Shown here: positions 13,163-26,032 of the stretch, piece after piece | How positions within the stretch are numbered: position 1 is the stretch's first letter | Layout of the letters: each line of letters begins with the position of its first letter | Assembly (NCBI GenBank): GCA_051453625.1 | Contig: JBOZIK010000001.1 | Span: 296,674,351-296,738,350 of the forward strand | Direction of reading: 5' to 3' | Length of the DNA stretch: 64,000 nt | DNA from: Welwitschia mirabilis | Lineage: Eukaryota > Gnetophyta > Gnetopsida > Welwitschiales | Notes under the pieces: model-generated | Told to the model about the DNA's origin: nothing | Seen by the model: the letters and a program-made list of their open reading frames with translations, nothing else | Database searches by the model: none | Made by a program: the position numbers and the translations under genes

Positions 13163-14358
13163 TGTTGTAGTCCATATTTATGCAAACGCTATCCTATAAA
13201 TCACCAATATATATAGAATTTTCATAACATAACACACTAATATAGATGTAAATGACCCAAACTTCATAATCCTATCAAAGGCACAGGAAAAAAGAAAGAG
13301 AATTAATTTCAAAAATAAAACATTATGTAACCTTAAAGTAGAATAAAATAACTATGTAAAAATAAATACACTATGCAAATGAAATGAAATTCCTATTCTA
13401 AATTCAACTCTATATTATTACCAAATCAATCTCTCATAGAGATTAACCAAGCCAAGCTATTAGGTACATCAAACAGAATATGAAAACAATGCAAAGTTAA
13501 TCTAAGAAATGAAATGTAATGCACCTAAACTAATAGTGTCAACCCTAAAAAAGGTTTCCATAATGATCTATAGGATCAAACAAGCTATCACAAAATCAAA
13601 GATAATATAAATAATAATGAAGGTGCATGTAATAAAAGATATGAAAAGAAAAATAGGGTTTCAATTAAAAATGAACCAACATTCATGTTACAAAATATCA
13701 ACACCTTAATGAAGGATACACAGTCCGATACCAAAGAATACAACTCTTTGCAATAACAATGGATGAATCATCAATTCTTCGATCTCCTATCTTGAGAATT
13801 TTTAATGCAAATGAAGATAAAAATAGATCGAGGGCAAAGGAGTTATTTCTTACAAAATAAACTCTCAAACTAGAAAATACAAACAAATGCGCTAACAGCC
13901 TTAAACACTGTGTAAAAAGATACAAGCCACATGGCTAGATTTTGGTGAAGTTTGGTGAAGCATTTATTTCAAGTGTTATCCTTCTAGTCATTTAGACATC
14001 ACAAGAGATGATGCCATATTATAAGAGTTCCACATCAGCTGCCAAATTGATCTAATATACATCCTCCTTAGCTTAAGTATATTTGTCATCCATACCATCG
14101 TTTGGATGATTAGGTGGACAATGGAATTTTATAAAGTATTTACTATATCACATTAGCCTTTTTGATTGCAGAAGTATTATTTTAAATATGAAGTATTGTG
14201 AATTACTTTAAATGATGTCAAATGTAATGAAGATTGCATGTTTTCATAACATTTGTCTTAGCTTTATATTATCATTAAAACTCATCATAGACCTATCTAA
14301 TGTCTTATAAAATTACTTAAAATACCTTACCAAATACATATAATTTGGTAGCACAACA
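13163..14358 (-). repeat. Athila-type LTR, copy 1 (3' LTR)
   Basis: About 1.2 kb. On the plus strand it begins TGTTGTAG and ends GCACAACA, giving TGTT...AACA inverted ends. It aligns along its length with 22225-23471 and 41324-42588, sharing blocks such as TATGCAAACG near the left end, GGTACATCAAA in the middle and ACCTATCTAATGTC near the right end. It lacks about 55 bp present in both other copies, between GAGATTAACC and AGCTATTAGG. The minus-strand open frame inside it (13698-13925) is a chance frame. Confidence 0.8.
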
Positions 14359-14377
14359 TAGCCTCCCACTTAGCCTT
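14359..14377 (-). other. polypurine tract of the Athila-type element
   Basis: Read on the minus strand, AAGGCTAAGTGGGAGGCTA sits directly before the TGTT start of the 3' LTR. A GTGGGAGG core at this position is typical of the plus-strand DNA primer site of plant gypsy elements, and it marks copy 1 as a 3' LTR. Confidence 0.55.
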
Positions 14378-16020
14378 GTTAGTCCTTAATAAAACCAAGA
14401 AAACAATCATGATTGTGAGTTGAATTTTCTAATAATAAATTAATTAGAAAACTATGGAATAAAATCAAAAATATTTTTAAGAATATTAGAATATAAAATA
14501 AAAATGTTAAAAATAGATAACTAAACATTTCATCTCTGTAGTGTAGCTGGTTGTACTATCATCCTGATGGTTATTTATTATCCATCTAGTTATCTAGATA
14601 ATGCTAAGGATGACATTAGGATTCTTTTTAGATAGTTATTTTAGGGCTATTGTCTAGATGCATTCCTAGGATCATTTGGAAGACTAGGTGGATGATAGAA
14701 CTTTGAACAATTTTAGAAAAGTTGAGATGTCAATCACATAAGTTAGGATCAAATATTATTATGAAGATATTAGAATGTATTAAAAATCTAAAAAAATTGG
14801 AAATAGTGGAGAGTCATGATGAATGAACATGAGAAGGCAAAAATGAAAAGGAATTAAAAGAATAAAATGCACTAAGTAGGATGAAAGCTATCAAAGAAAA
14901 TTTAACAAATGTTCCTGGACTGATAAATAATCTTAAAAATATGTAGAACTTCAAAAGACTCAAATAAAACTCATAAAAATCATGAATAATAAGATATGAT
15001 TGTCTAATTAAAATGATAAAATCAAATTAACTTGTTATTAAAATAAATGAGATGAATAACAACAAGGAAACTACTAAATGATAAAGTCCTAGATGTGGAT
15101 GAAAAAGTATAAAATGACTTTAAAATAACAAAATAAAGAATCACAGAAAAGCAGAATAAAAAATGGACACAAGAAACATAAATAAGTTAGCTTACCAACC
15201 CTAAATTCTAACCTAGCAAACCCTCTTGGAAGACATCATAAAGCCACTTAGTTCCACTTGATAAGGCAATGATTATAATGATAGCAAGGATAAAATACTT
15301 AAAATAATGAATGATAAGATTCAAAGCTGCTCAGAAATGAACTCATCCATTCTCATCCCAAAATACACCTAAATCCTCAAAAGTAAAGTCATCATATGGG
15401 AATACTCAAAGACTATAAAATAAGCAATGCCTCTAATGACATCAAGCACATCATTAATCTCATAACCTTAAAGTCTTATTACTACTTTCCATGATGAGGG
15501 AAGTGCAACCACAGTCAAAGACATAAGAATCCATGAAGAATGATCAATTGACCCCCCAGGGAAGTTCCCATAGCTACCAACATTATCAAAGGTTCCTTTT
15601 GGAAAAATTTACATTGGTGTGATAGGATATTATGGTGACCATGTATTTTACCACAAATACAATAGATTATGATAATATATATATATATATATTTGATATG
15701 AATAGTTTTCACATTATCACACACTCAAAAAGATGAAGGTGAATAAGTGAGATAAAAGAAAGAAAATAACACACTTAAATAATTAAAGACCTTACACCAT
15801 TGAAAAAAACATAAGAACCAAAATATCTTCCTTTAAAACAAAGTTCATGGATATGTAAACGTCTTAATATTGGGTGAATTTAATTTTATCATTATAAAAA
15901 TGCCCAAGTATAAATACTAGTTATGGAAACTTCATAAAGCAAACATATAAGTCAAGTTTAAAATATGATTAAGTGACATCATAACATTCACTAAAGGAAT
16001 AGGCTAAGAAATAATTTAGA
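14378..16020 (-). other. 3' internal spacer between integrase and 3' LTR
   Basis: Lies between the integrase C-terminus and the 3' LTR. Athila elements often carry a long spacer or an env-like ORF here, but I see no recognisable protein. Short stretches rich in GATGATAG-like and CATCATCC-like words recur (14550-14700). The minus-strand open frame at 15515-15724 crosses a (TA)n run near 15680-15694 and looks accidental. Confidence 0.5.
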
Positions 16021-17289
16021 CAATGATAGGATGGAAGTCCTTCTCATTGAGAAAGAACTCCAAAATAATTACTTCTATAATGTTTAATGTTGCATCAAAA
16101 AGTTTTTCATATATTTTTAACCTTTGTCCATTAACTTTTCAAATCTCCTTAGTTTTTAAGTTAAAAATCTCAACAAGGCCATTATAATGTATTTTTTCTA
16201 TAATATAAGAACCTAAACATTTAGAGGTAAACTTGTTATGTAAAAGATGTACTCTAGTATTATATAAAAGGATAAGTTAATTTGGTTCAAACATTTTATG
16301 AAGTATCTTTCTATCATATTTGAGCTTAGCTTGGACCTTTGTAATGAGTTGATGATGTATAACACGAGTATATTTTTCATCTAGATGACCAAGTTGGGCT
16401 AATCTATATTTATGATTCTCATAAAGGTCTAGAAAATAAAATTAATGGAAATAATTGTAAGAGTTATAACATACATCAATAAATAAAACATAAACTTTGC
16501 TATATATAAGTTCATAATATGAAAAACTAAGAGATTTATGCCAAGTAGTATAGTAAGCCCAAAGAACATCATTAAGCTTAGAAGCCCAAGATTTTTTATT
16601 AATAAAGACAAATTTTTGTAACATTTTCTTTATTTCTCTATTTGAATTTTCAACTTAATCATTGATTTGTGGATGGTAAACACAAGCTACTCTATGTTCA
16701 ATTGGAATGGATAAAAGACATTTCCTCAAAAGTTGATTAATAAAAAGAGTTCCTTGATCACTAATGATAATCCTAGAAAAACCAAAACATTGAAAAAGAT
16801 GAGTTCTAAGAAAAGTAGAATCAGTTTGGTCATTATTCATAGAAGTAGGAATAGCTTTAATCAATTTAGTAACATAATTAACAATCACTAAAATGTAGTT
16901 CTTGTTATTATAAGGTGGTTTAATAGGGCCTATAAAATTAATTCCTCAATAATCAAAAGTTTCAAATTCAACAATAGATTTAAGAAGCATCTCTTGAGAA
17001 TGTATAAGGCTACCATAATGTTGACATCTATTACACTTTATAGTAAAATTAAAAGAGTTATAAAAAAGACTGGGCTAATAAAAACTAGAGTGAAGGATGT
17101 TCATAGCTATTTTCTATCCACTAAAATAACTTCCATAAACACCACTATGGCAAAGATGAAGGATGTTTAATTTTACCATTCTAGCACACATTTTCACATG
17201 ATTTGATCTTTACAGCTATGATAAAGATGTAGCTCTATACACTTATAATTACCTATTTTATGGAGAAATGATTTCATTTTATTATAAGT
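16021..17289 (-). pseudogene. Athila-type integrase relic
   Basis: Encoded the integrase that joins element DNA to the host chromosome. The core is readable at 16440-16990 on the minus strand: NYVTKLIKAIP (VSKW.EAI block), IIISDQGTLFINQLL (second catalytic Asp kept), AC.YHPQINDxVENSNREIKK (catalytic Glu region, with TAA or TGA where CAG or CAA is expected), then KKSWASKLNDVLWAYYT. The C-terminal module at 16025-16430 reads YRLAQLGHLDEKYTRV, then KVNGQRLKIYEKL. The H2C2 zinc region (about 16990-17290) is badly decayed. At least one frame change falls near 16430-16440. Contiguous with RNase H upstream, as in normal gypsy pol order. Confidence 0.85.
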
Positions 17290-18930
17290 CTAATGTTGTG
17301 GTGTTTCCATGGTAATAATGCAATTAACAATGTCAACATACCAAGGAGAAGAATGGGTAGAAGATATGAAAAAAAGTTGTTCATCCAAAAACGAATCATT
17401 AATCATAAGATCATCAAGAGAAGAAGAAGGATATGACAAATGATTTGCTATACTATTATGCTTTCTTGCTTTATCAATAATGGTTAAATTAAATTCTTGC
17501 ATGAGGAGGGTCCATCTAATAACTCTAACAATAGAATCTTTCTTGATTATGAGGTATTTAATTACTGTGTGGTTGGTATGAACATTCATATAAAAGCCTA
17601 AAAGATAATGTCTAAGCATATCAAGGAAAAATATTATTGCTAACATTAGTTTTTCAGTAGTAGTGTAATTCATTTGAGTTTTAGACAAAGTTTTATGATG
17701 ATAAGATATAAATTTAAAATCATTTTCATATTTTTATTAAATAACTCCAACCACAACAATGTTATGAGCATAACACATTAACTTAAAATGTTTATTCCAA
17801 TTAGGTCTTGTTATAATAGGTGCAAAATAGATTTTATTTTTAAGTGTATTAAAAGCAAGTTAACAAGATTAATTTCAATCAAATTTAGCTTCTTTTTCAA
17901 GAAACAAGTGAAGAGGTTTACAAATTTTAGCATAATCTTGAACGAGACAACTATAAAAACCATAATAACCAAGGTAAGATTGAACATATTTTAGATTTAT
18001 TAGAGGAGTTAGGTTTTTAATGATACTTAATTTTTCAAGGTCCATTCTAGTCCCTTTATTTTAAAATTATTGACTAAAAAGAAATTCTTTTTCTAACTTA
18101 AATGTAGACCACTATTAATACATCTATCAAGGACTTTCTCTAACCTTTTTAATATTTGTTCAAAGTTTTCATCATATATTGAGAAATCATCCATTAAAAT
18201 TTTAATTGAATCCTCTAACATATCATAAAAGATACCCATCATTATACATTGAAAGGCATCAAGATCATTGCAAAGTCTAAAAGGCATGAATCTAAAGGAA
18301 AAAGTTCTAAAAGGTGAAGTAAAAGTGGTTTTAGCTTGATCCTTACTAGTAATTAAAATTTGGTTGTAATCGCTATACCCATCAAGAAAGTAATAAGAGC
18401 ATCTCCTTAGATTTTATCAAGTATTTGGTCAAGGAAAGGTAAATGATAATGGTCTTGCTTGGTTACTTCATTTAATTTTTCTAAAATCAATACAAATTCT
18501 TTACTTTCCAACTTTTTTAGGCACTACTATCAAAGGGCTAATCCATTCATTATCATCTATAGCATAAATAATTTAAATGTCTTTTAATTTAATTATTTCA
18601 TCCTTTATAACTTATTTAAGGGATGGATTTAATCTATGTTGGAATTACCTAATAGGTTTTGAATTATCCTCAAAATAGATTTTATGTTAAATAATAGAGG
18701 TAAAAATGGTTGTTAAATATTTATAGAACTAAGCAAATGCATTAACTTTAGATTTCAAAAGTGAGATTAAAATCAAATCTTGTTGAGGGAAAAGATTATC
18801 ATTTATTATTAAAGGTTTGTTTTGATCATCATATAGAAAAGTATATTTTAGTCTACTCAGTAAGGTTTTTAGATTTAAATTCATATTTTTATTTTCTATT
18901 AAAGTTTTACCAATATTGACTATCATCTCA
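17290..18930 (-). pseudogene. Athila-type reverse transcriptase and RNase H relic
   Basis: The RT linker block is at 18729-18926 (LKTLLSRLKYTFLYDD, QQDLILISLLK). The palm N-terminal region follows at about 18400-18650 and contains FRKIK and FTFLDQILDKI. The catalytic block at 18093-18287 reads MPFRLCNDLDAFQCIMMGIF and then LMDDFSIY, with both Asp of the MDDF box kept (about 18186-18191). The MDDF form rather than YVDD or FIDD points to Athila. RNase H runs 17290-17688: NYTTTEKLMLAIIF, then NVHTNHTVIKYLI (TDH Asp changed to Asn), VIRWTLLMQEFNLTI and NSIANHLSYP, ending in the PWYVDIVN connection block. Several stops and frame changes between blocks make it non-functional. Confidence 0.88.
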
Positions 18931-19179
18931 GACTATCATCTAGACAATGGATGTGGATGACCTCCCTAAAAATAAGAAATCTTAATTTTATTTAGATTTT
19001 ATACCTTTGCATAGTTTACAGTTTTATTTTTCTACTCTTGATCAAAGTAATTAGTTCTAAATGCTTATTATTAAGTTGATCATCATTGAAAGCTTTCAAG
19101 TTTTATGCTTTAACTAGATCATCAAACAAAATAGGTGGATGAAGCATTAACTATCTTTTTTTGAGTGCACGATGTTGTA

Positions 19180-19700
19180 AAAATAGACTTCGCTTAATTT
19201 ATCCTTCAATATTTAACTCATCACCTAAATCATTTTTGGCAGCATCAAAAACCTAATGGTGAAATTCTTATTTCCTAAGTGACATTCCATCATTTCAGTT
19301 CTAATATTGATAATAGATGGGCTGTTGCACAAAAAGATCTATTTAAAAATAGTGGATAATATCCTTTATGATCAATTTTGATTACAATTACATGTATGGG
19401 ATAGAATGCTTCTTCAATTTAAATAACCAAATCTTTGTTTACTCTTAAAGTTTTCTTTACTGATGTATATGGTAATTCTAAGACAATCCTTATAGGCTCA
19501 ATTATACTTCCAAACAAACTCATTAACAAATGCATAATGTTAACACTTGCTCTTATATCAATTTAGGCTTTCTTTATTCTTTTTGTTTTCATCTAATCTG
19601 ATACAAACTATTGATGCCTCTGGATCTTTAAAGTTTAAACATTTTTATAAAACTAAGTTGATTATAGATGGGGCTAGGAAGACTTTTCTAGGTATAGTTA
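19180..19700 (-). pseudogene. Athila-type aspartic protease relic
   Basis: On the minus strand near 19522-19560 the frame reads DIRASVNIMHLLMS, matching the retroviral-type protease active site DLGASINLMP. The catalytic Asp is kept and the following Gly is changed to Arg (a G-to-A type change). Downstream it reads PIRIVLELPYTSVKK and EEAFYPIHVIVIK, the ...LQLADRS... and ...YPVDFVVLD... blocks of Athila proteases. It lies between gag (right) and RT (left), in normal order. Confidence 0.7.
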
Positions 19701-20099
19701 TTTTTATTTCCTCCTAATTATATCTTTTCATAACTTAGAATATTTATGACTCTTTTGCAAATGTTTCCAAAATGATAAATTTATTCTTACATTTTTCATC
19801 AAGGATTTAAGATGTTCATCAAAGGTAGGATTTGTGTTTAATCTATCAAGACAAGGGGTAGCAAGTTTCTTATCTTTATCTTGAGAAGAATATTTCTTAT
19901 TATTATTTAAAAAATAAGGAAAGCATGCTTTTCTAAGATTTTGATATTCTTTTCTTCTTCGTCATTTTTATCATTTTAAAATGTTAAATCCTCTTGGGTA
20001 GGAGGTGTTATACCATTTTTATATCTTGTCACAACTTTATAATCTTTTTTCACTTCATTAGGATTTGGTAAAGATTGTGTTACAAGAGACCCTTATGGT

Positions 20100-21480
20100 A
20101 TTTGATTAGCAAACATAGTTTGGTGAAGGACATTAACAAGATTTTCAATGTTTGAATTTGTTTTCTCTTGTGATTTTATTAATTCACCAATGGAATTTCT
20201 AAGTGAAACATTTTGGTTTTATGATTTTTATGTGCTTGCTTAGTTCTTTTAATGATTTATTAGATCTCTGATTAACAAAGGGATCTAAAAAATATATAAA
20301 AGTAGAACTCTCCAAAATTTGGATTCCACCTATATCAATTTGAGTTGCGTGGTTGGAAGTTTGAGTTATTTGTTTGAAAGTTAGCATTCTAGAATATATT
20401 TCTAAATGGTTGAAAATTTCAATGATTTTCTTAAAAGTTTTTAAATTTATTTTCAAAGTATTAAAAATTTGGTTGTCCATTTATCCTAGATTGAAATTGA
20501 AATTGAATTTGATTTTGATTTTCCATTCTAATGTTTGAAGACTTCTGATTAAATGCATAAACCTATTTATAAATCTTTTTTTGTAAGTAGGAAATAAAGG
20601 ATAATCCTTTATTACATGATAGTTATCTTCATACACATCACAAGTTGAAACCAAAACCACACTATTTTTAGTTGCTACCTTTACATCTAAGATCATTTAA
20701 ATGTATTTTTCTAGTGTTATAGTGAAATCCTTAATAACATTTGTTGGTTCCTTTTTTGTTTTAACTTCCTCCTTTTCTTGTTTACCTTCTTTAAGGTCTT
20801 TTATAATTTGGACTAAAGTACATTTTTCTTTATGTGTTGGTTTGGACCATGTTTAACTTACTTTTACAAGTTCTTTTAATAATCTCTATGCGTTTTCTAA
20901 AGTGAGATTCACCAAGTTTCCTCCACATGAAAAATCTAAAAGTTGTTTGATTTGGCTATTAAGTCCACTATAAAAATAATCTATTAATTCTTCTTGAGTG
21001 AATGTATCTATAGGATTAGAATATATTGCAATGAAAAATTATTTTTAAGTGGAGGCATAATCTTTATTAGGTTGTTATTGAAAATTTGTTACATATTTAT
21101 TTCTCTTTCTTATTGTTGTTTCACTCATACATATTTTTATAAATGCTTGTTAAAATTGGTTTCATGTTTTTAAGCTTTTATATGAAATAATTCTTAACCA
21201 TAATTTTGCTTTTTTTTAACATGATGGAAAAGATAATCATGTAAGTACGACCACTAATTCCTTTTTTACTATTTCTAGAAGTAAGCACTACTTGTTCAAT
21301 GTAGGCTATATGTTGGAGGGGATCTTCATCATCTTCTCTATTAAAAATAGGATAAGCATTTAAATTTTTTAACTCAATATTATTACCAGAGGTAAGTTAA
21401 AAGGATTTTGAATTTCATGCTTTTCATTTGCAATTAATTCTTTAAGGGTGACATTAGCATTTAGATTTACGGGGGTAGTA
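20100..21480 (-). pseudogene. Athila-type gag relic
   Basis: The structural capsid protein of the element. Read on the minus strand, the N-terminal capsid part contains LNAYPIFNREDDEDPLQHI (about 21320-21380). The retrotransposon gag core follows, reading LWLRIISYKSLKTWNQF, then AIYSNPIDTFTQEELIDYF and SGLNSQIKQLLDFSCGGNL (about 20880-21200). A zinc-knuckle-like block, STCDVYEDNYHVIKDYP (C..C....H....C form with the last Cys lost), is at about 20620-20670. The frame 20199-20480 is the Lys/Ile/Asn-rich region between knuckle and protease. Stops and frame changes are scattered. Pairing with the primer-binding site at 22201-22222 is clear. Confidence 0.78.
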
Positions 21481-22200
21481 AAGGTTCTGACCATAATAGA
21501 TAGATTAGGTGAAGCAACTTATTTTTATTTTTGCGAAGAATTAAATAATGTAGTAAAACAATTTCTTCTAAAATTTCTTTGAAAAAATTTTATTTAGAAA
21601 AATCAGATTCAAAAATAATAAATACAAAAAAATCTTCTTATTCAATTCTTGAAATATTTTGCATACTAAGTTGCATGTACCTTGGCTAATTTCGTAATTG
21701 ATCAAATATTTTTTGATGTTTTCTTTGATCAATAGTCACTCTCTCTGATATTTTATCTTTTTATTGGAATTTATCATGTCCTAGCATGCTTGGTTCTATT
21801 TTTGTAACTATTATCTTTGTGATTATCTGGATGATGTACTTGGATGATAGAAAACACAAAAAATCCAAAAATGAAAAACACAAAAAGCCAAAATCATGAA
21901 ATAACACAAAATAAAAATAACTGCCATCCACTAAGTTATCTAATAATAAAGAGAATGATAAGAGAAAAAATCCTAATCCTTATGAAAATGAAAAAAACCT
22001 TAGTCTCATAGGCCATTATTGCCACACGTTCTAGACAAGGAGGGGTATCACAAGGCATTATTTTCAAAATGCAAAAATGAAAATTACAGAAAGAAAAACA
22101 TATATTTCTAGTATGAGAATACAGTACTACTATAAACAAATACCTGAATTGAAGTCCAAACTACTTATCTGAGTAATGAAATTTCTTGAATTCTAAGTAG
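21481..22200 (-). other. 5' leader of the Athila-type element
   Basis: Between the gag start and the primer-binding site on the minus strand, as expected for the untranslated leader. No coding motif seen. The minus-strand open frame at 21936-22139 has no recognisable content. Confidence 0.5.
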
Positions 22201-22222
22201 CCTTCCCTAGTAATGGCGTCAA
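22201..22222 (-). other. primer-binding site of the Athila-type element
   Basis: Minus strand reads TTGACGCCATTACTAGGGAAGG. The usual sequence after an Athila 5' LTR is TTGGCGCCGTTGCCGGGGAA; the differences are all G-to-A or C-to-T. It lies 2 bp from the AACA end of the LTR copy at 22225. Minus-strand DNA synthesis would prime here from a tRNA 3' end. Confidence 0.75.
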
Positions 22223-22224
22223 GA

Positions 22225-23471
22225 TGTTCGATTGCATATTTATGCAAACGTTATATGTTTTTAAATAATTCCTAAAAATTACCAAAATATATATATATTA
22301 CATAACATAACATAACATAGTAATATAGATGGAAGTGACCCAAATGTCATAATTCCATCAAAGGCATAGGTGAGAAGAAAGAGAATTAATTTCAAAATGA
22401 AACACTTATGTAATCTCTAAGTAGAATAATAATAATTCCAAATAATAATGCAAATAAATACACTATACAAATGAGATGCAAGTTCTATTCTAAATATAAC
22501 ATATATCCAATTACCAAATTAATCCAATTACTAAATTAACCTATCATAGAGGTTAGTCTTGTATAACCTAGATCAATTAAGGAAATCCATCACCAGACTA
22601 AGATTAATCTACGCTATCAGGTACATCAAACAAAATATGAAAATAATGCAATTTTAATCTAGGAAATGAAATTTAATGCACCTAAACTAATAATGTTAAC
22701 CTTAACAAAGATTGCCCTCATGATCTATATCACAGATGAAGCTGTCACAAAATCAAAAGCAACATAAACCATAAGGAATATGCACATAACAAATGATATG
22801 AAAAGGAAAATAAAGTTTTGATGAAGTTAAACCAACATGCATGTTACAAAGCAGCAGTAACACCTTAATGAAAGATATACATCCCAATACCAAGGAAGAC
22901 ATCTCTCTATAACAACAAGGGATGGACCTCCCGTCCTTCAATCTCTTATCACGAGAATTTTCAATTTTAAAGAAGATAAATCGGAGTTAAGGGTAAAGGT
23001 GTTATTTATTATAAAACAAACTCTAAAAATAACAAACACTAATAGACATGGTAATAACGCTAACAGTCATGCAAGAAGATGTAAGACACAAGGTAAAAGT
23101 TTGATGGAGCTTGGTGAAGTGTCATTTTTAAATGTCATCCTGCTAATTGTTTAGCCATCACAAGAGATGACTTCACATCATACAAGTTCCACATTAGCTG
23201 TTCGATTAGTTTAATAAGCATCCTTATCAACATAAGTAGTTCTATCATTTGGATGATGAGGTGGATGATAGGATTTTATAAAGTATTTCTTATGTTGGAT
23301 TAGACTCTTTGATTATAGCTTTATTACTTTAGATAGGAAGTATTATGATTTGGTTTAAATCTTATCAAATGTAAGAAAGATTACATGTTTTCATGATATT
23401 TTCCTTATCTCTTCATTATCTTTGAAACTTAGCATAAATCTATCTAATGTCCTACAAAACTACTCATAAAT
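22225..23471 (-). repeat. Athila-type LTR, copy 2 (5' LTR, outer end lost)
   Basis: Begins TGTTCGATTGCATATTTATG on the plus strand, next to the primer-binding site, and follows copies 1 and 3 until ATCTATCTAATGTCCTAC...ACTCATAA. It then departs, so the last 45 bp or so (outer terminus) are missing. The sequence beyond is protease coding of another Athila family, so the edge is a deletion or recombination junction. It is visibly further from copies 1 and 3 than these are from each other. The minus-strand frame 22753-22941 inside it is accidental. An ACATA pentamer is repeated near 22300-22320. Confidence 0.78.
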
Positions 23472-23489
23472 TTCTTATTATCATAAATT

Positions 23490-25660
23490 TCTTATTATCA
23501 ATATGACACTTCATCATACCAGTTTGAGTATGCATGACATAATGGTTAATAGCATAGAAAGATTTCCCTAGAAGTAATGGATAACCTTCTTACATTTCTA
23601 ACTTCAATTATGACCACGTCTGTTGGGTAGTAAGCTTGTTCAATTTGAATTACTAAATCTTTAATAATTCCTATGTGTCTTCTAATAATTACATCTACCA
23701 ACTCTAATACAATTTTCATTGGTTTCATTCTATATTCCAACCTGTAATACCATTTATATTACCTTAAAGCATTTTGAATTGTCTTATTGCCTTTTAACAC
23801 AACACTTACTAGTATATCCCTAGGATATTTAAATTTTGAAAAATTTTGCATAACTAAGTTGGAGATAGATTTTTCCATGAAAGATCTACTAGGTATGGTT
23901 TATTTTTTTTTGATTTTCATTAAATCATTCCATACCTTATCATACTTGGATTTCTCTTAAAATATTTTCCAAAATGATAAGTTTATACTCACATCTTGCA
24001 TTATGGCCTTAAGGTAATCATCATATGTTGGATTAATTTTCAATCTCTTAAGCCACGGAGTTGTTAGTTTCTTACCTTATTACACTTGATTTGTATTGGT
24101 GTTTTATTTCTTTTTAAAGGTTGAAGAATAACTTGGATTTTCAATGATTTCAGTATTCTTGTTGTTCTTTAAATTCTCTTTGTTATATGATGTTAATGCT
24201 TCTTTAGCTGGTGTAGTGTTAATTCCACTTCTAATCTCTACTTTCTAATTATTTTTGTTATTTGAATTACAAAGGGTTTAGGTAGTAAGAGTACCTTAGG
24301 GTGTTTAGTTTTCTAACATGTTTTATTGTAATACCCTAATGAGATTTTAAAATTTTTTTTACTTTGATTTTAAATATATTTGTTGGTGTTCTCTTGCATT
24401 TTCTTAAGTTCTTCAATTGCATCACAAAGTAAATAATCTCAATTGCTTTAAAAATTAAAAGAACCTAATTAGAAATTTTCATTTTTACATCTATTTTTAA
24501 AAGCAATTTTAAAATTAGATAGTATCCCATTATTTCTTTATTGAAATTATTAATTGCTTCTATTCATGTTAGACCTTTGGTTAAAATCACATACCTTTGA
24601 AATCCATCCCTTTGTAAGTCAGTAACACTAGACATCCTTTGGTTGTATGAGAATCATCTTTACAAATTTCATAAAGGAAGTGAGAATCTGAGGGTTTCTT
24701 ATTTATCAACTTGGCATTTTCTATAATTCTAATGCACTTATCAAAAGTAGTGGCTAAATATTTAACTAATTTGGTATGACTAATTAGCTTATCACATTGG
24801 ATTTTCTTAAGATCTTTAAAATTTGGCCTACTAATTTGATTTTTCTAAGTATTGGTTTTAACTAGGTTTGATTAATTTTCAATAACTCTTATAAATACTT
24901 CCATGCATTCTGTAAAGTTAAGTTAAAAAGATTACCTCTACAAGAATATATACAAGTTGTTCTTCTTATGGAAATTCATTCATGAGGTTATATGATGCTA
25001 CTAAAAGAAACCTCTCATAATTTATTGAATCCTTTTCATGAGGTTATCGAAAAAAGTTTCTGAATCTCTCTTATTCTTTGCATCACAATTGTTTCACTTG
25101 TAAAACCTTTGATAAATTTATTTTATACTTCTTTATAGGTTTTGAGGCTTCTATGGGGAATGATTTTTAACTAATTTTTAGATTTGCATCTTGGAGTAAA
25201 AGGACAGATCATCATGTATGTTCTATTGCTAATCTTTTTTTCCCCCCATTTTCTAAAGTAAGAACAAGTTGCTCAATCTCATCTAAGAGTTGGAAAGTAT
25301 CCTCACCATCTTCTTCCAGAAATATTAGATAGGCATAAAGGTTTTTCAACTCTATACAATCTCCCATAAGTAAACAAAAAGGATTTTGAACTTCTCTTAT
25401 CCTACTTGTAAGTATTTCTTAAAGATATTTGAAGGTAATTTTAGAATTTGAATAATTTTTTGAGGAAGAAAAAGGGCTACTAGAAGTGATGTTTAATAGA
25501 GAATGATAAGTAAGTGAGCAATGAAAACTTAATGAAAAAAATTGAGAATTATTAACAACAAAATCAAAAAAAAAAAAACCTTCTTTTACTTTCTCATCTT
25601 TAGTTCTTGAATTGAAATCAACCAAAGCTTCTTTGATAGTTTCTTCAAGAAAATGCTTTT
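23490..25660 (-). pseudogene. second Athila-family gag-protease relic, truncated
   Basis: A separate element, also on the minus strand. The gag N-terminal block is at about 25300-25370 (EEDGEDTFQLLDEIEQLVL, frame-shifted in places). The zinc-knuckle block YEICKDDSHTTKGC is near 24650. A pre-protease linker containing SFMEKSISNLVMQNFSKFKY is near 23830-23900. Then comes the protease C-terminal half at 23546-23740: MKPMKIVLELVDVIIRRHIG, then IEQAYYPTDVVIIEV. The DLGA active-site segment is not readable. The relic stops at about 23490 against LTR copy 2, so RT, RNase H and integrase are missing. An A-rich run at 25566-25580 interrupts the gag N-terminus. Confidence 0.8.
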
Positions 25661-26010
25661 CCCTTTAGTATTTTATCATTATCATACATGATCACAAAAT
25701 GTTAAATGAAGTTCTTTACATCCAAGTGGAAACACTCTTCCAAATCACATGAAGTGTAAGGAATATATTATTCCCATAAGGGATGTGTTAATCACTTGGC
25801 TTATACAAATTGTGCAAACTATAGGCTATGTTTTTTGCAATAGTAATCATTTCCAAAATCACACAAAAGTTAGATCAATACTAAAGATAAAATAAAAATT
25901 AAATGCAAGAGAAATAAATAAAAACCATGTATACAATATTACACGTATAAACAATCTTGAAATCAAGTTAGTCACTTATGCAATAAGAATTAATCTTTAA
26001 ATCTTAAATG

Positions 26011-26032
26011 ATTCCTTACAATGGCACTAAAA
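26011..26032 (-). other. primer-binding site of the second Athila-family element
   Basis: Minus strand reads TTTTAGTGCCATTGTAAGGAAT, a decayed form of the TTTTGGCGCCGTTGCCGGGGA site. It sits between the gag leader (25661-26010) and the LTR that starts about 26033, marking that LTR as a 5' LTR of a minus-strand element. Confidence 0.6.
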
